Under the pieces are notes generated by a model. It was not told the origin of the DNA, searched no databases, and saw only the letters and a list, made by a program, of their open reading frames with translations. From positions 487,182 to 551,181 of the forward strand of contig NZ_AUNI01000009.1 in assembly GCF_000447795.1 (NCBI RefSeq): DNA of 64,000 nt, in the 5' to 3' direction. Shown one piece after another: positions 8,565 to 17,649 of this stretch; position 1 is the stretch's first letter; the number at the start of each line of letters is the position of its first letter. Position numbers and translations under genes: made by a program. The DNA comes from Bacteriovorax sp. Seq25_V (lineage in GTDB: Bacteria; Bdellovibrionota; Bacteriovoracia; Bacteriovoracales; Bacteriovoracaceae).

Positions 8565-9616
8565 AGCTTAAAATAATACTCGTTCTTTTATTTCTTAGTA
8601 CTGCTTATGGACAAATGGCAAGTAGTTCATTCTTCTCTGAGATGAAATCTATAAATCCGGCTGTTATCAATGGAAGAGCTTACGGACAGTATAGTGCTTT
8701 CTATGGGAAGGATTCGATTAAAAAAAATCAAGTCGTTGATGAATTCTATGATGAAAAAAGTACAACTGATATTGAAGTTGATTCACTATCTTTCTTTCGA
8801 GGAGGGAAAGGTGGAGGACTCTTTACCTCTGAGGCAAGTTACATAAAGAATGATGGAACAAGACTTATCATGTTAACCTCTCCAACAACTGACGATACCA
8901 GTATTTCAAATGGTGTTAAGTTCTCTCATATGGAAATAGGTTTTGGTATTGGCCGATTTTTCGGATTCGGTGTGGCAAAGCAAAATTATGAATTTGAATC
9001 TAAGTTTGAGTTTACATTTTCTGGAAATGATTTTTCTGAAGATAAGAAAAAAGTAATTGATACAACAATATTGAAAGTAGGAGGGGTTTTACCCTTTGGT
9101 AATATGCGCTTCTCGTCTTACTATGAAAGTGCATCGCTTGATATAGAAACAAAAGAATATCTTATTATGTCTGGTTATGAAGAGAAGACATCTAAAGATA
9201 GCACTGCAATCTTTGGAGTTGCCTTTGGTTATGTTTCAAAGACTCTTCACTGGGAATTTGGATATGAGAAAGGCATGAGTGGAGCGCCTGGCTCTCGTCT
9301 TTCAGCAACTGCCGAACTTAATTTTTGGAAGTTGGCCCTCGGGTATACAGGACGCTCCTATAAAGATGGCTTTCAAGATAATGATAAACTTGTTTATAAT
9401 CAGCTTGTTTATTTGGAAGCTCCAACCACTGCACGTCTCGAGCATATATTTAATTTCTCATATGGGGCTTCTGGAGGGTTTTCTGTCGGTGGGTCAGCAA
9501 GCTTTTCAAATACTGAGACTAAAGAAACAAACCCACTTACAAGTGAAAAATTAGGAAAGTTGCCAACTAAGACAAAAACCATGGCCTACAGCCTGAAGGT
9601 TGGTTATGTGTACTAG
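8558..9616 (+). CDS. Putative outer-membrane beta-barrel protein
   Basis: A 352-aa protein starting at TTG 8558, inside the end of the upstream peptidase gene. It has a signal peptide ending near AYGQ, then alternating polar/hydrophobic strands rich in Gly, Ser, Tyr and Phe, and an aromatic C-terminus (GYVY), all typical of an outer-membrane barrel. It resembles the loosely defined FadL/OmpP1-like or DUF-type barrels but I cannot name a family. Expected to be embedded in the outer membrane. Function unknown. Confidence 0.65.
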   Translation: MLKLKIILVLLFLSTAYGQMASSSFFSEMKSINPAVINGRAYGQYSAFYGKDSIKKNQVVDEFYDEKSTTDIEVDSLSFFRGGKGGGLFTSEASYIKNDGTRLIMLTSPTTDDTSISNGVKFSHMEIGFGIGRFFGFGVAKQNYEFESKFEFTFSGNDFSEDKKKVIDTTILKVGGVLPFGNMRFSSYYESASLDIETKEYLIMSGYEEKTSKDSTAIFGVAFGYVSKTLHWEFGYEKGMSGAPGSRLSATAELNFWKLALGYTGRSYKDGFQDNDKLVYNQLVYLEAPTTARLEHIFNFSYGASGGFSVGGSASFSNTETKETNPLTSEKLGKLPTKTKTMAYSLKVGYVY

Positions 9617-9633
9617 TTTTCAATACTCTGTTT

Positions 9634-10122
9634 TTATGAGTTAATTGTTTTTAAAACGGTTTGAATAAATAACTTCTTTGATTGCTCGTAGATTTCGATT
9701 GGTCCTTTATGTGCCAATTTCATTCTTTCATATTCTTTAGCAACCTCTGGTTCAGCATTGAGATATTCTTTGAAGTCAATCATATCCAAGGCCATTTCAT
9801 TCGTTCCTTCCAGGATTGTTACTTTTGTTAAAATATTTGAACTACTTGCGCCATGGCGGTAGAAGTTGATTCTTTTCTCATCATTTGAATCTTGAATTGA
9901 AAATCCTGCCTTCTTAAATTCATTTTGAAAAATTGAAATCCCATCAAGTGTATGAACAATACATAGGATATCCATGCATGGAACTGCCTTGATAGATGGT
10001 ATTGCTGTCGACCCAATATGATGACACTGGATAAGATTACTCTTTAAGAGCTTCATTAAACTTTGCATTTCTTTTTCGAAAATCTTTGTCCAAATTGGAT
10101 CGTAATCAACAAATTCAATCAT
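9634..10122 (-). CDS. GrpB family protein (UPF0157)
   Basis: A 162-aa cytoplasmic protein of the GrpB/UPF0157 family, which adopts a nucleotidyltransferase-like fold. Hallmarks seen are the N-terminal VDYDPIWTKIFEKE block, HHIGSTAIP (about residues 55-63) and the KAVPCMDILC segment, then a conserved ERMKLAHKG-type C-terminal block. The family has been linked to GTP- or dephospho-CoA-kinase-associated functions, but its reaction is not established. The gene is convergent with the barrel gene upstream and is flanked on its 5' side by the 161-bp inverted repeat at 10190-10350. Confidence 0.88.
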   Translation of the reverse strand: MIEFVDYDPIWTKIFEKEMQSLMKLLKSNLIQCHHIGSTAIPSIKAVPCMDILCIVHTLDGISIFQNEFKKAGFSIQDSNDEKRINFYRHGASSSNILTKVTILEGTNEMALDMIDFKEYLNAEPEVAKEYERMKLAHKGPIEIYEQSKKLFIQTVLKTINS

Positions 10123-10189
10123 AACTTTACCTTTGAATATTAGATATTCGCCATTCTTATCACAAATGGTCGCTGCATAAAATAGAAAA

Positions 10190-10350
10190 TATAAACTGAT
10201 CCAGTTAAATGGGGACAGAATTCTTGATTACTCAATGATTACATAACAATAGATGCAGCTATTTATGGCCGTTCGAGTATTAAACTAATAAATAGTTAAT
10301 ATCCTAGGAGAATTTCCAAAATTATCCCCATTTAACTGGAGCAGTTTATA
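10190..10350. repeat. 161-bp element with 26-bp terminal inverted repeats (MITE- or REP-like)
   Basis: This element fills most of the 375-bp space between 10122 and 10498. Its ends (10190-10215 and 10325-10350) are inverted copies over 26 bases with one mismatch, each containing TCCAGTTAAATGGGGA. The 109 bp between them hold no open frame. A further copy of the end, with three clustered substitutions, lies at 63961-63991. Such ends with the ATGGGGACAGAATT sequence recall the palindromes that flank REP-associated tyrosine transposase genes, so this may be a transposase-less derivative. The remaining 147 bp up to the cyclase start show no other feature. Confidence 0.7.
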
Positions 10351-10497
10351 GAAGTTATAATTGTAGGCAAAATAAATACTGTTCATATGGGCTTGATTGG
10401 AAGTTGAAGATACTCTAGTTCACTGTTTTTACTAAGGATCCAATTTCAAATCGTCCAATCTTATTAAATAGGTCTAAGATGAAGTACGGGAAAAAAC

Positions 10498-12855
10498 ATG
10501 AAAAAGAAAATTTGGCCATTCCAAATTCCTTTCATTATTTTGCTGTCATTTTTGATGATAGTTTACAAGTATGGTGAAAATGGACGAATTGAAAATAATT
10601 TCATCAGAGAGCATATTTATCCAACGACACAATTAATATCGAGAAACTTTACAGATTTAAAATTCAAACTAACTCCGCAGAGAAAACCAATCAATAAGAT
10701 AGTCATCGTGGGAATTGATAGTAACTCCCTCGAAGCAATCGGGCGGTGGCCCTGGTCGCGAGACTATATGGCGCTTTTACTTGAAAGTATTATGCGACAT
10801 GATCCTAAGGTTGTTGGGCTAGATATTGTTTTCTCTGAAAGAGATCAGCGTGTTCCTGATGAATTGGCTAATTTTTTGAGAAAGAATAAACTTGGGTCAA
10901 TCATCAATAATTTTGAAACAGATTATATCTTCCAAAATACCATCAAAAAATATAGTGAGAAGCTCGTTCTTGGATGGGTGACAGAGACAAATTGTCGTCC
11001 TGCATTTGATCCTGTCTGTCGACAATATATTCTTGACCCTAGTTACGTTGAAGCTCATCCAGTCGATTACCAAAGATTTTCTATTCCATTTAAAAAAGCA
11101 GGGTTTGATAACCAATTAACACCTTTAATGTCTATCATTGATCCGATTGCAAATATTGATCTTTTTAATTCAGTCGCTTCTCATGTTGGTGTCTTAAATA
11201 TCACTCCCGATGCAGACGGTATTGTTCGAAGTGCTGATTTGGTTTTCTATATGGATAATCAGGCGTACCCAGTTTTACCACTTGAAATGGCACTAACTGG
11301 AACTAATGATAAGCTTGAAATTGAGTTGTCGGATAAACTTCTGATTGAGAAATTATTATTTCAAAATGAGAAACGTGAATTGAAATTAAATAATCTTGGG
11401 AAGCTTAATATTAACTTTCTCGGAGATAAATTTTCATTTCCTTATGTTTCTGCTCTGGATCTTATGGGGGAGGGAGATGAAGTTAAATTAATGGATGGGG
11501 GAGATACTATCTATTCTAAGAAAGAGCTATTAAAAGATGCCTATGTTCTTGTGGGGTTAACTGCTGTTGCGGCATTTGATACGAGAAGCTTTCCAACGGG
11601 TGAAAATATTCCCGGAGTTGAGGGGCATGCAACAATTCTTGATAACCTTTTAAGTGATACTTATTTTTATACTTATGATCTGAGTACCGAAATTATTATT
11701 AACCTTTTAATCATGATTGCTGGTGGGATTGTCTTTAACTATATCTGTGTGCATATGAGTGCAATGAGGAGTTTTGGATTCTATCTCCTGATTATGACTT
11801 CTATTGGTTATGCAGATCTTATTTTTTTATTCGAAAAAAATATTAAATGGGAAAATGCATTTGTATTTATTGAGTTTAATATAATCTACTTCCTTGCTGT
11901 TCTGATTAAGTACATCATTGAGGAACGTGATAAAAAGTTTTTTAAAGAGGCCTTTGGGAATTATATTTCTCCAGAATTAATCGGGCAGATGTATGAATCA
12001 GGATCAATGCCTCAGCTTGGTGGAGCAACAAGACATCTAACGGCGTTTTTTACTGATATTCAAAGTTTCTCTACCTTTTCTGAAGCTTTGACTCCTGATC
12101 GCCTTGTTGAGTTATTAAATGAATATCTAACAGTAATGACAGATATCCTGATTAATAATGGGGGAACGCTAGATAAGTATGAGGGGGATGCGATTATTGC
12201 GTTCTTTGGAGCGCCTTTAGAATTTGAGGATCATGCGTTTAGGTCTTGCAAAGTTGCAGTGGAAATGCAGGAATCACTTGTAAAGCTTAGACACAAATGG
12301 AAGTTGATGGGAGATGTTTATCCTGAATATGTAAGAGAAATGAAAATGCGAATTGGAATCAATACGGGTCTAATTCTTTCTGGAAATATGGGGTCGCGTA
12401 AGAGAATGAATTACACTATGATGGGGGATGATGTTAATTTAGCCGCACGTCTCGAGTCTTCAGCTAAACAATATGGTGTTTACATTCATGTTAGCGAGAG
12501 CACGTATAACGAAGCAAATGAGAACTTTCTTTTTCGCGAGCTAGATACAATTAGAGTCGTTGGTAGAAAAAGTGCAACTAAGACATACGAATTACTTTGT
12601 CGTAAAGAGGATGCTCCAGAGGCGATGCAGAAGCTTGTTCATTTATTTGAAGGGGCACTTATACTGTACCGTGACAAGAATTGGAGAGAGGCCCTTTCTA
12701 AGTTTGCAGAATGCTTAATTCTTGAAGATCAGAGATTCCCCGATGTTAAAATTCCATTAAATCCATCACTTGTATATATTGAACGTTGTGAACATTTTAT
12801 CCTAGAACCACCAGACGAAAATTGGGATGGGGTATTTGAACTTATCGATAAATAG
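10498..12855 (+). CDS. CHASE2-domain adenylate/guanylate cyclase
   Basis: A 785-aa membrane sensor that should make cAMP (or cGMP) in response to an extracytoplasmic signal. Order: one N-terminal membrane segment (residues 9-25), a CHASE2 periplasmic sensor (about 45-380, with IVIVGIDSNSLEAIGRWPW-type opening), three membrane segments (about 390-475), then a class III cyclase domain (about 515-690). Catalytic features are present: metal aspartates in FTDIQ and EGDA, the purine-selecting Lys in DKYEGDA, and the transition-state Asn and Arg in NLAARLE. Residues after 700 form a short helical tail. A FecR-domain gene follows 64 bp downstream and a LysM gene lies convergent beyond it, an association I recall from other CHASE2 cyclases. 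Confidence 0.93.
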   Translation: MKKKIWPFQIPFIILLSFLMIVYKYGENGRIENNFIREHIYPTTQLISRNFTDLKFKLTPQRKPINKIVIVGIDSNSLEAIGRWPWSRDYMALLLESIMRHDPKVVGLDIVFSERDQRVPDELANFLRKNKLGSIINNFETDYIFQNTIKKYSEKLVLGWVTETNCRPAFDPVCRQYILDPSYVEAHPVDYQRFSIPFKKAGFDNQLTPLMSIIDPIANIDLFNSVASHVGVLNITPDADGIVRSADLVFYMDNQAYPVLPLEMALTGTNDKLEIELSDKLLIEKLLFQNEKRELKLNNLGKLNINFLGDKFSFPYVSALDLMGEGDEVKLMDGGDTIYSKKELLKDAYVLVGLTAVAAFDTRSFPTGENIPGVEGHATILDNLLSDTYFYTYDLSTEIIINLLIMIAGGIVFNYICVHMSAMRSFGFYLLIMTSIGYADLIFLFEKNIKWENAFVFIEFNIIYFLAVLIKYIIEERDKKFFKEAFGNYISPELIGQMYESGSMPQLGGATRHLTAFFTDIQSFSTFSEALTPDRLVELLNEYLTVMTDILINNGGTLDKYEGDAIIAFFGAPLEFEDHAFRSCKVAVEMQESLVKLRHKWKLMGDVYPEYVREMKMRIGINTGLILSGNMGSRKRMNYTMMGDDVNLAARLESSAKQYGVYIHVSESTYNEANENFLFRELDTIRVVGRKSATKTYELLCRKEDAPEAMQKLVHLFEGALILYRDKNWREALSKFAECLILEDQRFPDVKIPLNPSLVYIERCEHFILEPPDENWDGVFELIDK

Positions 12856-12919
12856 AAATGTTAATAAATGCTTGCACAATCCTTTGAATTTTCCGTACTT
12901 CTAAGCTCTATAATTAGTT

Positions 12920-14086
12920 ATGGGCAATATATTTCGAATACTCATTTTCATGATTGTATTTGCAGAGTTATCAGTAGCGGCAGAGGAGAGTAATATCGGT
13001 ACTGTCGTTGAGTTAAATGGGAAAGTGATATTAACTCGTGACAACAAAAATGAAATTCTAACTGTTCAAAAAACAGTGAATGAAAGTGATAGTATCAGAA
13101 CTTCAAAAAAGGGATATGCTCAGATCCTCATGAAAGATGATACACTCGTGAAGTTGTCTCAAAACACAAGTCTTAACCTCGTTGAGTTTAAGTCCGAAAA
13201 TCAAAAAAATCGTCAAGTAACCTATGATCTTGAATTAGGGAAAATAAGAGTCCTTGTAAATCAAAAGTTAGGTAAAGGACACATCAAACTAAAAACACGT
13301 GCACTCACGCTTGGTGTGCGAGGAACTGAGTTTCTAGTTAACTCCTATCTTGGCAAAGGGAAGTATGAGACCGATGTTGCTGTACTCGAGGGAGTTGTTG
13401 AAATTTTCATACTGAATAAGAATGGTGTACCAGTTCCTGGAATGAATATTCAACTCAATCCAGGAGAATATTTAAATTCCACTAAGGCAAATGAAGTAGG
13501 AGTGAGCTTAGCCGTTCAACAAATTCCTTATGACGTTTTCACAGCATTAAAATCAAAAGCGGACACTTTTCTTGAGAATAAGAAAATGAAAGTCATTGAA
13601 ACTCCAAATTTTGATAAAGCTCCAAAAACTCCAACTAGTAAGGATGAGGATACTAGTAGTGATGGTTCTACAATAAAGGAGCCGACATCGGGCAGCACAG
13701 ATCTCGAAGAGACGGTCGAATCAAACTACGAAGTAGTTGAAGATGGACTTAATAATCTCAATGATGAATTCATTGAACAGACAATTATCTCAGCTGAAGA
13801 TGAGCTCGAAGATATCCTTAATAAGGCCGAAGAATCAGTTGATATCTCAATTGATAGAACGGATAGTGATGTTCCAACTTCTTCTGGTGGAGGGACAGAT
13901 CAGGCAACAGATCAGGCAACAAGACAAGCGGAAAGAGAAGCAGCGAAAGCTGCAAGATCTGCTGATCGTGAAGTCGCACGTGCCGAAAGAGATGCAGCTA
14001 AAGCCGAGAGAGCGGCACAACAATCAATTGACAAAGCCGAGAGAGAAGCAGAAAGAGAAGAGAGGAAAAACTCGCGAGGAAACTAG
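12920..14086 (+). CDS. FecR-domain protein with Ala/Glu/Arg-rich C-terminal tail
   Basis: A 388-aa exported protein. After a signal peptide (cleavage near VAAEE) comes a FecR domain (about residues 25-170) with the markers QKTVNESDSIRT, TLVKLSQNT, GKIRVLV and the diagnostic TLGVRGTEF. Residues 225-310 are Ser/Thr/Asp/Glu-rich and low complexity. The last 70 residues are a highly charged Ala/Glu/Arg/Lys helix likely to form a coiled coil. It is not beside a sigma factor or TonB receptor, so it is not a classical FecR regulator. Position after the CHASE2 cyclase suggests it acts in the periplasm with that sensor. The 3' end overlaps the convergent LysM gene by 4 bp. Confidence 0.85.
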   Translation: MGNIFRILIFMIVFAELSVAAEESNIGTVVELNGKVILTRDNKNEILTVQKTVNESDSIRTSKKGYAQILMKDDTLVKLSQNTSLNLVEFKSENQKNRQVTYDLELGKIRVLVNQKLGKGHIKLKTRALTLGVRGTEFLVNSYLGKGKYETDVAVLEGVVEIFILNKNGVPVPGMNIQLNPGEYLNSTKANEVGVSLAVQQIPYDVFTALKSKADTFLENKKMKVIETPNFDKAPKTPTSKDEDTSSDGSTIKEPTSGSTDLEETVESNYEVVEDGLNNLNDEFIEQTIISAEDELEDILNKAEESVDISIDRTDSDVPTSSGGGTDQATDQATRQAEREAAKAARSADREVARAERDAAKAERAAQQSIDKAEREAEREERKNSRGN

Positions 14087-16062
14087 AAAAAGTAGCTTAG
14101 CCCAAATTCATAAGATTTCTTTTCAATAAGATCGTTGTTATTCGATCTCTTTCGTTTTTCGTGTTCATATGAACCCTTGATATTTATCTTCTTTGAAAAT
14201 ATAGATATCCTTTTACTTATTGAAACGGAGTATTTGAAAGACCTCTCCTTTTCTATTTCAGATTTTAAAGACTCATACTCTATTGTCGGAGTTATTGATG
14301 TTTTTAAAAGTGTCATTGAATTGAAAACCCCAAGAAGCAATCTGGTTTCATTATTCTCTGGCTTTTTATTAAAGTTTTCTTTTCCTAACTCGAGTTCAAA
14401 GCTTGGAGCTAGATATTGATTGATATCCCAGAGCTTGAATAGAAAGTTGAGGTCAACTGTTTTTGAATCATTTGTAGAGTCGATATCTTCCTTTGAAAGT
14501 GTAAATGGAATTGTCACCTTTAGTGTTCCATATTTTAAAGCCGTTTCTAATGTTGCTCCTGCTGTGTAGCCACTTGAAAAGCTTCTAAAGTTTTCTGATT
14601 CATTCGAAATGATATTCAAAAATAATTTAGAGTAAGAAAGGTAAAACTTAGGAAAGATTGAATAGAAGCTACCTTTGTAAAATTCCACCTTTGCTCTAAA
14701 GTATGCATTGTTAAGATTTGAATAACGCTTGAGGTCCTGCTTGCTATAGAGAGCTAAAAGTCGATAATTTGTTTTAATTTTGTAAAGAGGCTGGCCTATG
14801 AGGTTAAAGCTCGTCGTTACCTGGCTACTTTGGGCGTTATCGATATTTTCAGATTCTTTTAGTAACTCTTTTGGTAGAGCTGATACGTTGGTTCCAAGTG
14901 CCCTTGTGAGTGAGACGTGACCTGAATATCTCTTTCTATTGAGTGATTCTAAAATCTTCTGAGAACTTTTGGCATAAGGATTCTCTCCTGTTGGATCTTT
15001 TATACGTTGGAGATTTATCATCGCAAGTGTTGGTGCCCCAGATGAGATTTTATTGATAGCTATGTTGAACTCTGTTGTTTGCTTTAATTCCTCATCAGTT
15101 AATACTTCAGCATTTTTTTGTAGCTCATACAGTTCATAGAATGCGTCAAAGAACATGCCCATCTCTCCATAGAGACTACTTAGGCTCAAGCGACTTTTTG
15201 CAACTTTATACTTATTTTGAATGGCCAGTTTGTAATATTTTATAGCGCCATTAAAAGCACGTAATCTTTTTGAGAATGTTAATGTCGCAGCTTTATCTTT
15301 AAAGACAGCTTCATACTTATTTGCAGTAATTAAGATATACGATAAGTATTTTGGGCCTGTTTTTTCTGTTTTTACAAGTTGTGAATAAATATCTGCTGAT
15401 TCAAGAGGAAGCTTGTTTTTTTCAAGAAGTAATGACCAATAAAATATCAATTTTGAATCAACCTCAGAAATTGCAAAAATATCTTTCATGATCAGGTAAC
15501 CATCTTGAAAATGATTGGCCTGAAGAGCTAACTTTAGTTTTACATAGAGAAGTTCTAATTGTTGCTTTTTCTTATAGTCGAGCTTAGCGTTGAGATTTTC
15601 AAAATTCTCATCTGGTTCCTGCTGTAACAAAAATTTTCGCCAGAATTCTACAACTAATTTGGTTCCATCTTCGATGCTAATATTTGGTTTTTCTTTTAAT
15701 TGAAGCACTGTTCCGACTTTGATTTCGTAGGGAGGTTTAATGCTATTCCACTTTGCAATCTTCTTCCACATTCCGGCATCTTTATAAAGTCGTAAAGCGA
15801 TAATATGGAGAAAGTCACCATATTCAACTTTGTAAGTGTCCCCATGGGTCGTCGCTGTCTCTTTGGCAATTTTTTTGATTTCCTGAATTTCTTCTTGTTG
15901 AATACTATCTTGCCCTCTAAAAATTTCTTTTAGATTTCCATCCTCTGGTGCAGCGGCTCTGACCGAGTAATTCAGTAGGGTATAGACAATAATCATGAAT
16001 TTCATTATATAAAAAGATAACATGATCAATAAAAAATAGGTACTTAAAAGCTCTTTGTTCAA
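14083..16062 (-). CDS. LysM-domain protein with TPR-like middle and barrel-like C-terminus
   Basis: A 659-aa envelope protein. A LysM domain lies at about residues 76-122 (YKVEYGDFLHIIALRLY, then IKPPYEIKVGTVLQL), which should bind peptidoglycan. The middle (about 130-390) is helical with TPR-like character, and the C-terminal 250 residues look like an outer-membrane beta-barrel ending GLSYFF. The start is uncertain: a TTG at 16062 gives the longest form, while ATGs at 16023 or 16005 give a more normal signal peptide ending near VRAAA; none has a strong ribosome binding site. With the FecR protein and CHASE2 cyclase on the other strand it probably forms an envelope sensing module linking outer membrane, wall and inner-membrane cyclase. 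Confidence 0.78.
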   Translation of the reverse strand: MNKELLSTYFLLIMLSFYIMKFMIIVYTLLNYSVRAAAPEDGNLKEIFRGQDSIQQEEIQEIKKIAKETATTHGDTYKVEYGDFLHIIALRLYKDAGMWKKIAKWNSIKPPYEIKVGTVLQLKEKPNISIEDGTKLVVEFWRKFLLQQEPDENFENLNAKLDYKKKQQLELLYVKLKLALQANHFQDGYLIMKDIFAISEVDSKLIFYWSLLLEKNKLPLESADIYSQLVKTEKTGPKYLSYILITANKYEAVFKDKAATLTFSKRLRAFNGAIKYYKLAIQNKYKVAKSRLSLSSLYGEMGMFFDAFYELYELQKNAEVLTDEELKQTTEFNIAINKISSGAPTLAMINLQRIKDPTGENPYAKSSQKILESLNRKRYSGHVSLTRALGTNVSALPKELLKESENIDNAQSSQVTTSFNLIGQPLYKIKTNYRLLALYSKQDLKRYSNLNNAYFRAKVEFYKGSFYSIFPKFYLSYSKLFLNIISNESENFRSFSSGYTAGATLETALKYGTLKVTIPFTLSKEDIDSTNDSKTVDLNFLFKLWDINQYLAPSFELELGKENFNKKPENNETRLLLGVFNSMTLLKTSITPTIEYESLKSEIEKERSFKYSVSISKRISIFSKKINIKGSYEHEKRKRSNNNDLIEKKSYEFGLSYFF

Positions 16063-16112
16063 TCAACGAGCTTTATGTTATAAATGATTAGAAAATTATT
16101 CAAAGGTAGGAA

Positions 16113-17057
16113 ATGGCAAAGCGATCAAATCATCGTTCAAAGGTGAAACCAAAGAGAAATGACGAAGATGATAATGAGTATCAATTAACTGATGATACTA
16201 TTGCATTGAAGAAAATTCATTGGTTCCCAGGGCATATGAAGAAGGCCCTAGATAAGATTAAGACGACTCTTAAAATGGTGGATATTATCCTTGAAGTTCG
16301 CGATGCAAGATCACCTCTTGTAACTGGAAATAGAGACATTGATGAGATTGTTGGAAATAAGAATCGCCTGATTGTGATGAATAAAACAAACCTTGCAAAT
16401 CCCCAAATCGTCAAACTTTGGGAACAGTGGTTTGAAAAGCAGGGGAAGCCTTTCATTTTCATCAATGGTCTTGATAAAAAATCACTCGCAAGAGTAGTCG
16501 AACTATCTAAAGCAATAGTCATGGAGAAACGTGATCAGTCTAATCCTGAGGCTAAAGCAAAGAAAAAGTTTAAGATGATGGTACTTGGTCTTCCAAATAC
16601 GGGAAAGTCTACCATTATCAACAAGCTGGCAAATAGAGATGCGTCCAAAGTGGCGAATAAACCAGGTCAGACACAAAATCAACTTTGGGTTAACGTAAAT
16701 GAAGATCTTGAAATCTTAGACAATCCTGGAGTTATGCCTCACAGAATTGTAAAAGAAGAACATGGTCTATGGCTTTCAGCTCTTCACGCGATACCTGATA
16801 CAGTGGTTGATCTTGAAAGACCTGTTATTTACATTCTAGAATATCTTATAAAAGAAGATCCACAGATCCTCAAATCACATTATAATATAGAGTTTGATTC
16901 TAATTATTTCCTTGATGTCTTGAACCTAATAGCGAAAAGTAGAGGTTGTCTAAGGCAAAAAGGTGAGTTTGATTATGAAAGAGTGTATCGTCTAATACTT
17001 GCAGATTTTAGAGATGGAAATTTAGGTTTAATCAGTTTTGGTTTACCACCACAATAG
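16113..17057 (+). CDS. rbgA: RbgA/YlqF-type ribosome biogenesis GTPase
   Basis: A 314-aa circularly permuted GTPase of the YlqF/RbgA family, which helps late assembly of the large ribosomal subunit. The family's opening HWFPGHMKKAL is present (about residue 35), followed by the permuted G4-G5-G1-G2-G3 order: G4 at NKTN (usual NKxD), G1 at GLPNTGKST, G3 at DNPG (usual DTPG). The C-terminal DFRDGNLGLIS block fits the RNA-binding ANTAR-like domain of the family. The replaced G4 aspartate is unusual because it normally reads the guanine base. N-terminal 30 residues are an extra basic and acidic extension. The glutathione peroxidase gene follows after 9 bp. Confidence 0.9.
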   Translation: MAKRSNHRSKVKPKRNDEDDNEYQLTDDTIALKKIHWFPGHMKKALDKIKTTLKMVDIILEVRDARSPLVTGNRDIDEIVGNKNRLIVMNKTNLANPQIVKLWEQWFEKQGKPFIFINGLDKKSLARVVELSKAIVMEKRDQSNPEAKAKKKFKMMVLGLPNTGKSTIINKLANRDASKVANKPGQTQNQLWVNVNEDLEILDNPGVMPHRIVKEEHGLWLSALHAIPDTVVDLERPVIYILEYLIKEDPQILKSHYNIEFDSNYFLDVLNLIAKSRGCLRQKGEFDYERVYRLILADFRDGNLGLISFGLPPQ

Positions 17058-17066
17058 GAGATTGAA

Positions 17067-17612
17067 ATGAGTGAAGCAGTTTTAAAAATTGAATTTATGG
17101 ATAAGAATGGTGAAGTGAAAACAATGAAAGACTTTAGTGCAAAAGCTTATTTAGTCGTTAATGTTGCATCAAAATGTGGCTTAACTCCACAATATGAAGG
17201 ATTACAAAATCTTTATAAAAAGTATCATGACAAAGGTTTAGAAATCCTTGCTTTTCCTGCAAATGAATTTCTTGCTCAAGAGCCAGGAACGGATGAGGAG
17301 ATACAACAATTCTGTTCGCTTGAGTATAATGTAACTTTTCCAGTTAATAAAAAAATCATCGTGAAGGGAGAAGGGCAACATCCTCTTTATAAATTTCTGA
17401 CAGAAGAAGTGAAAGAATCGCAAAGATTAGAAGGTGGAACACTAGAGGCGAGACTTACTGATGCGGGTCTTATTACAGGGCGTGCTCAAGATATTAAGTG
17501 GAACTTTGAGAAGTTTTTAATCAGTGCAGATGGAAAAGTTATAAAGAGATTTTTTCCTGAATTTGCTCCTGAGCATAATGAGATTACAGAAGCTATTGAA
17601 GGTATGCTCTAA
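17067..17612 (+). CDS. Glutathione peroxidase (GPx/BtuE family)
   Basis: A 181-aa thiol peroxidase that reduces hydrogen peroxide and organic peroxides. The catalytic cysteine is Cys37 in NVASKCGLT (Cys, not selenocysteine). The other tetrad positions are seen as the FPANEFLAQEPGT block (Gln) and WNFEKFL (Trp-Asn). No signal peptide, so cytoplasmic. The second block reads PANEF where most family members have PCNQF, so the usual resolving cysteine at that place is absent. Reductant could be glutathione or thioredoxin. A GGAG ribosome binding site precedes ATG 17067 and a hairpin terminator follows. Confidence 0.92.
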   Translation: MSEAVLKIEFMDKNGEVKTMKDFSAKAYLVVNVASKCGLTPQYEGLQNLYKKYHDKGLEILAFPANEFLAQEPGTDEEIQQFCSLEYNVTFPVNKKIIVKGEGQHPLYKFLTEEVKESQRLEGGTLEARLTDAGLITGRAQDIKWNFEKFLISADGKVIKRFFPEFAPEHNEITEAIEGML

Positions 17613-17619
17613 AAATATA

Positions 17620-17643
17620 AAGGCGCAATTTTTATTGCGCCTT
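17620..17643. terminator. Bidirectional intrinsic terminator
   Basis: A perfect 10-bp stem (AAGGCGCAAT at 17620-17629 with ATTGCGCCTT at 17634-17643) and a TTTT loop, flanked by A/T-rich tails on both sides, lies between the convergent glutathione peroxidase and phospholipase-D-like genes. It can end transcripts from both directions. Confidence 0.85.
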
Positions 17644-17649
17644 ATTTTC

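Noticed and set aside
12920..14086. FecR as regulator of iron uptake with sigma factor and TonB receptor
   Set aside because: No ECF sigma factor is adjacent, the nearest TonB receptor (4060-5970) lacks a signalling domain, and the FecR gene is beside a cyclase.
13861..14086. DNA repeat in the FecR gene tail (CAGATCAGGCAACA-like units)
   Set aside because: Two adjacent short units and Ala/Glu codon bias explain it; no longer tandem array exists.
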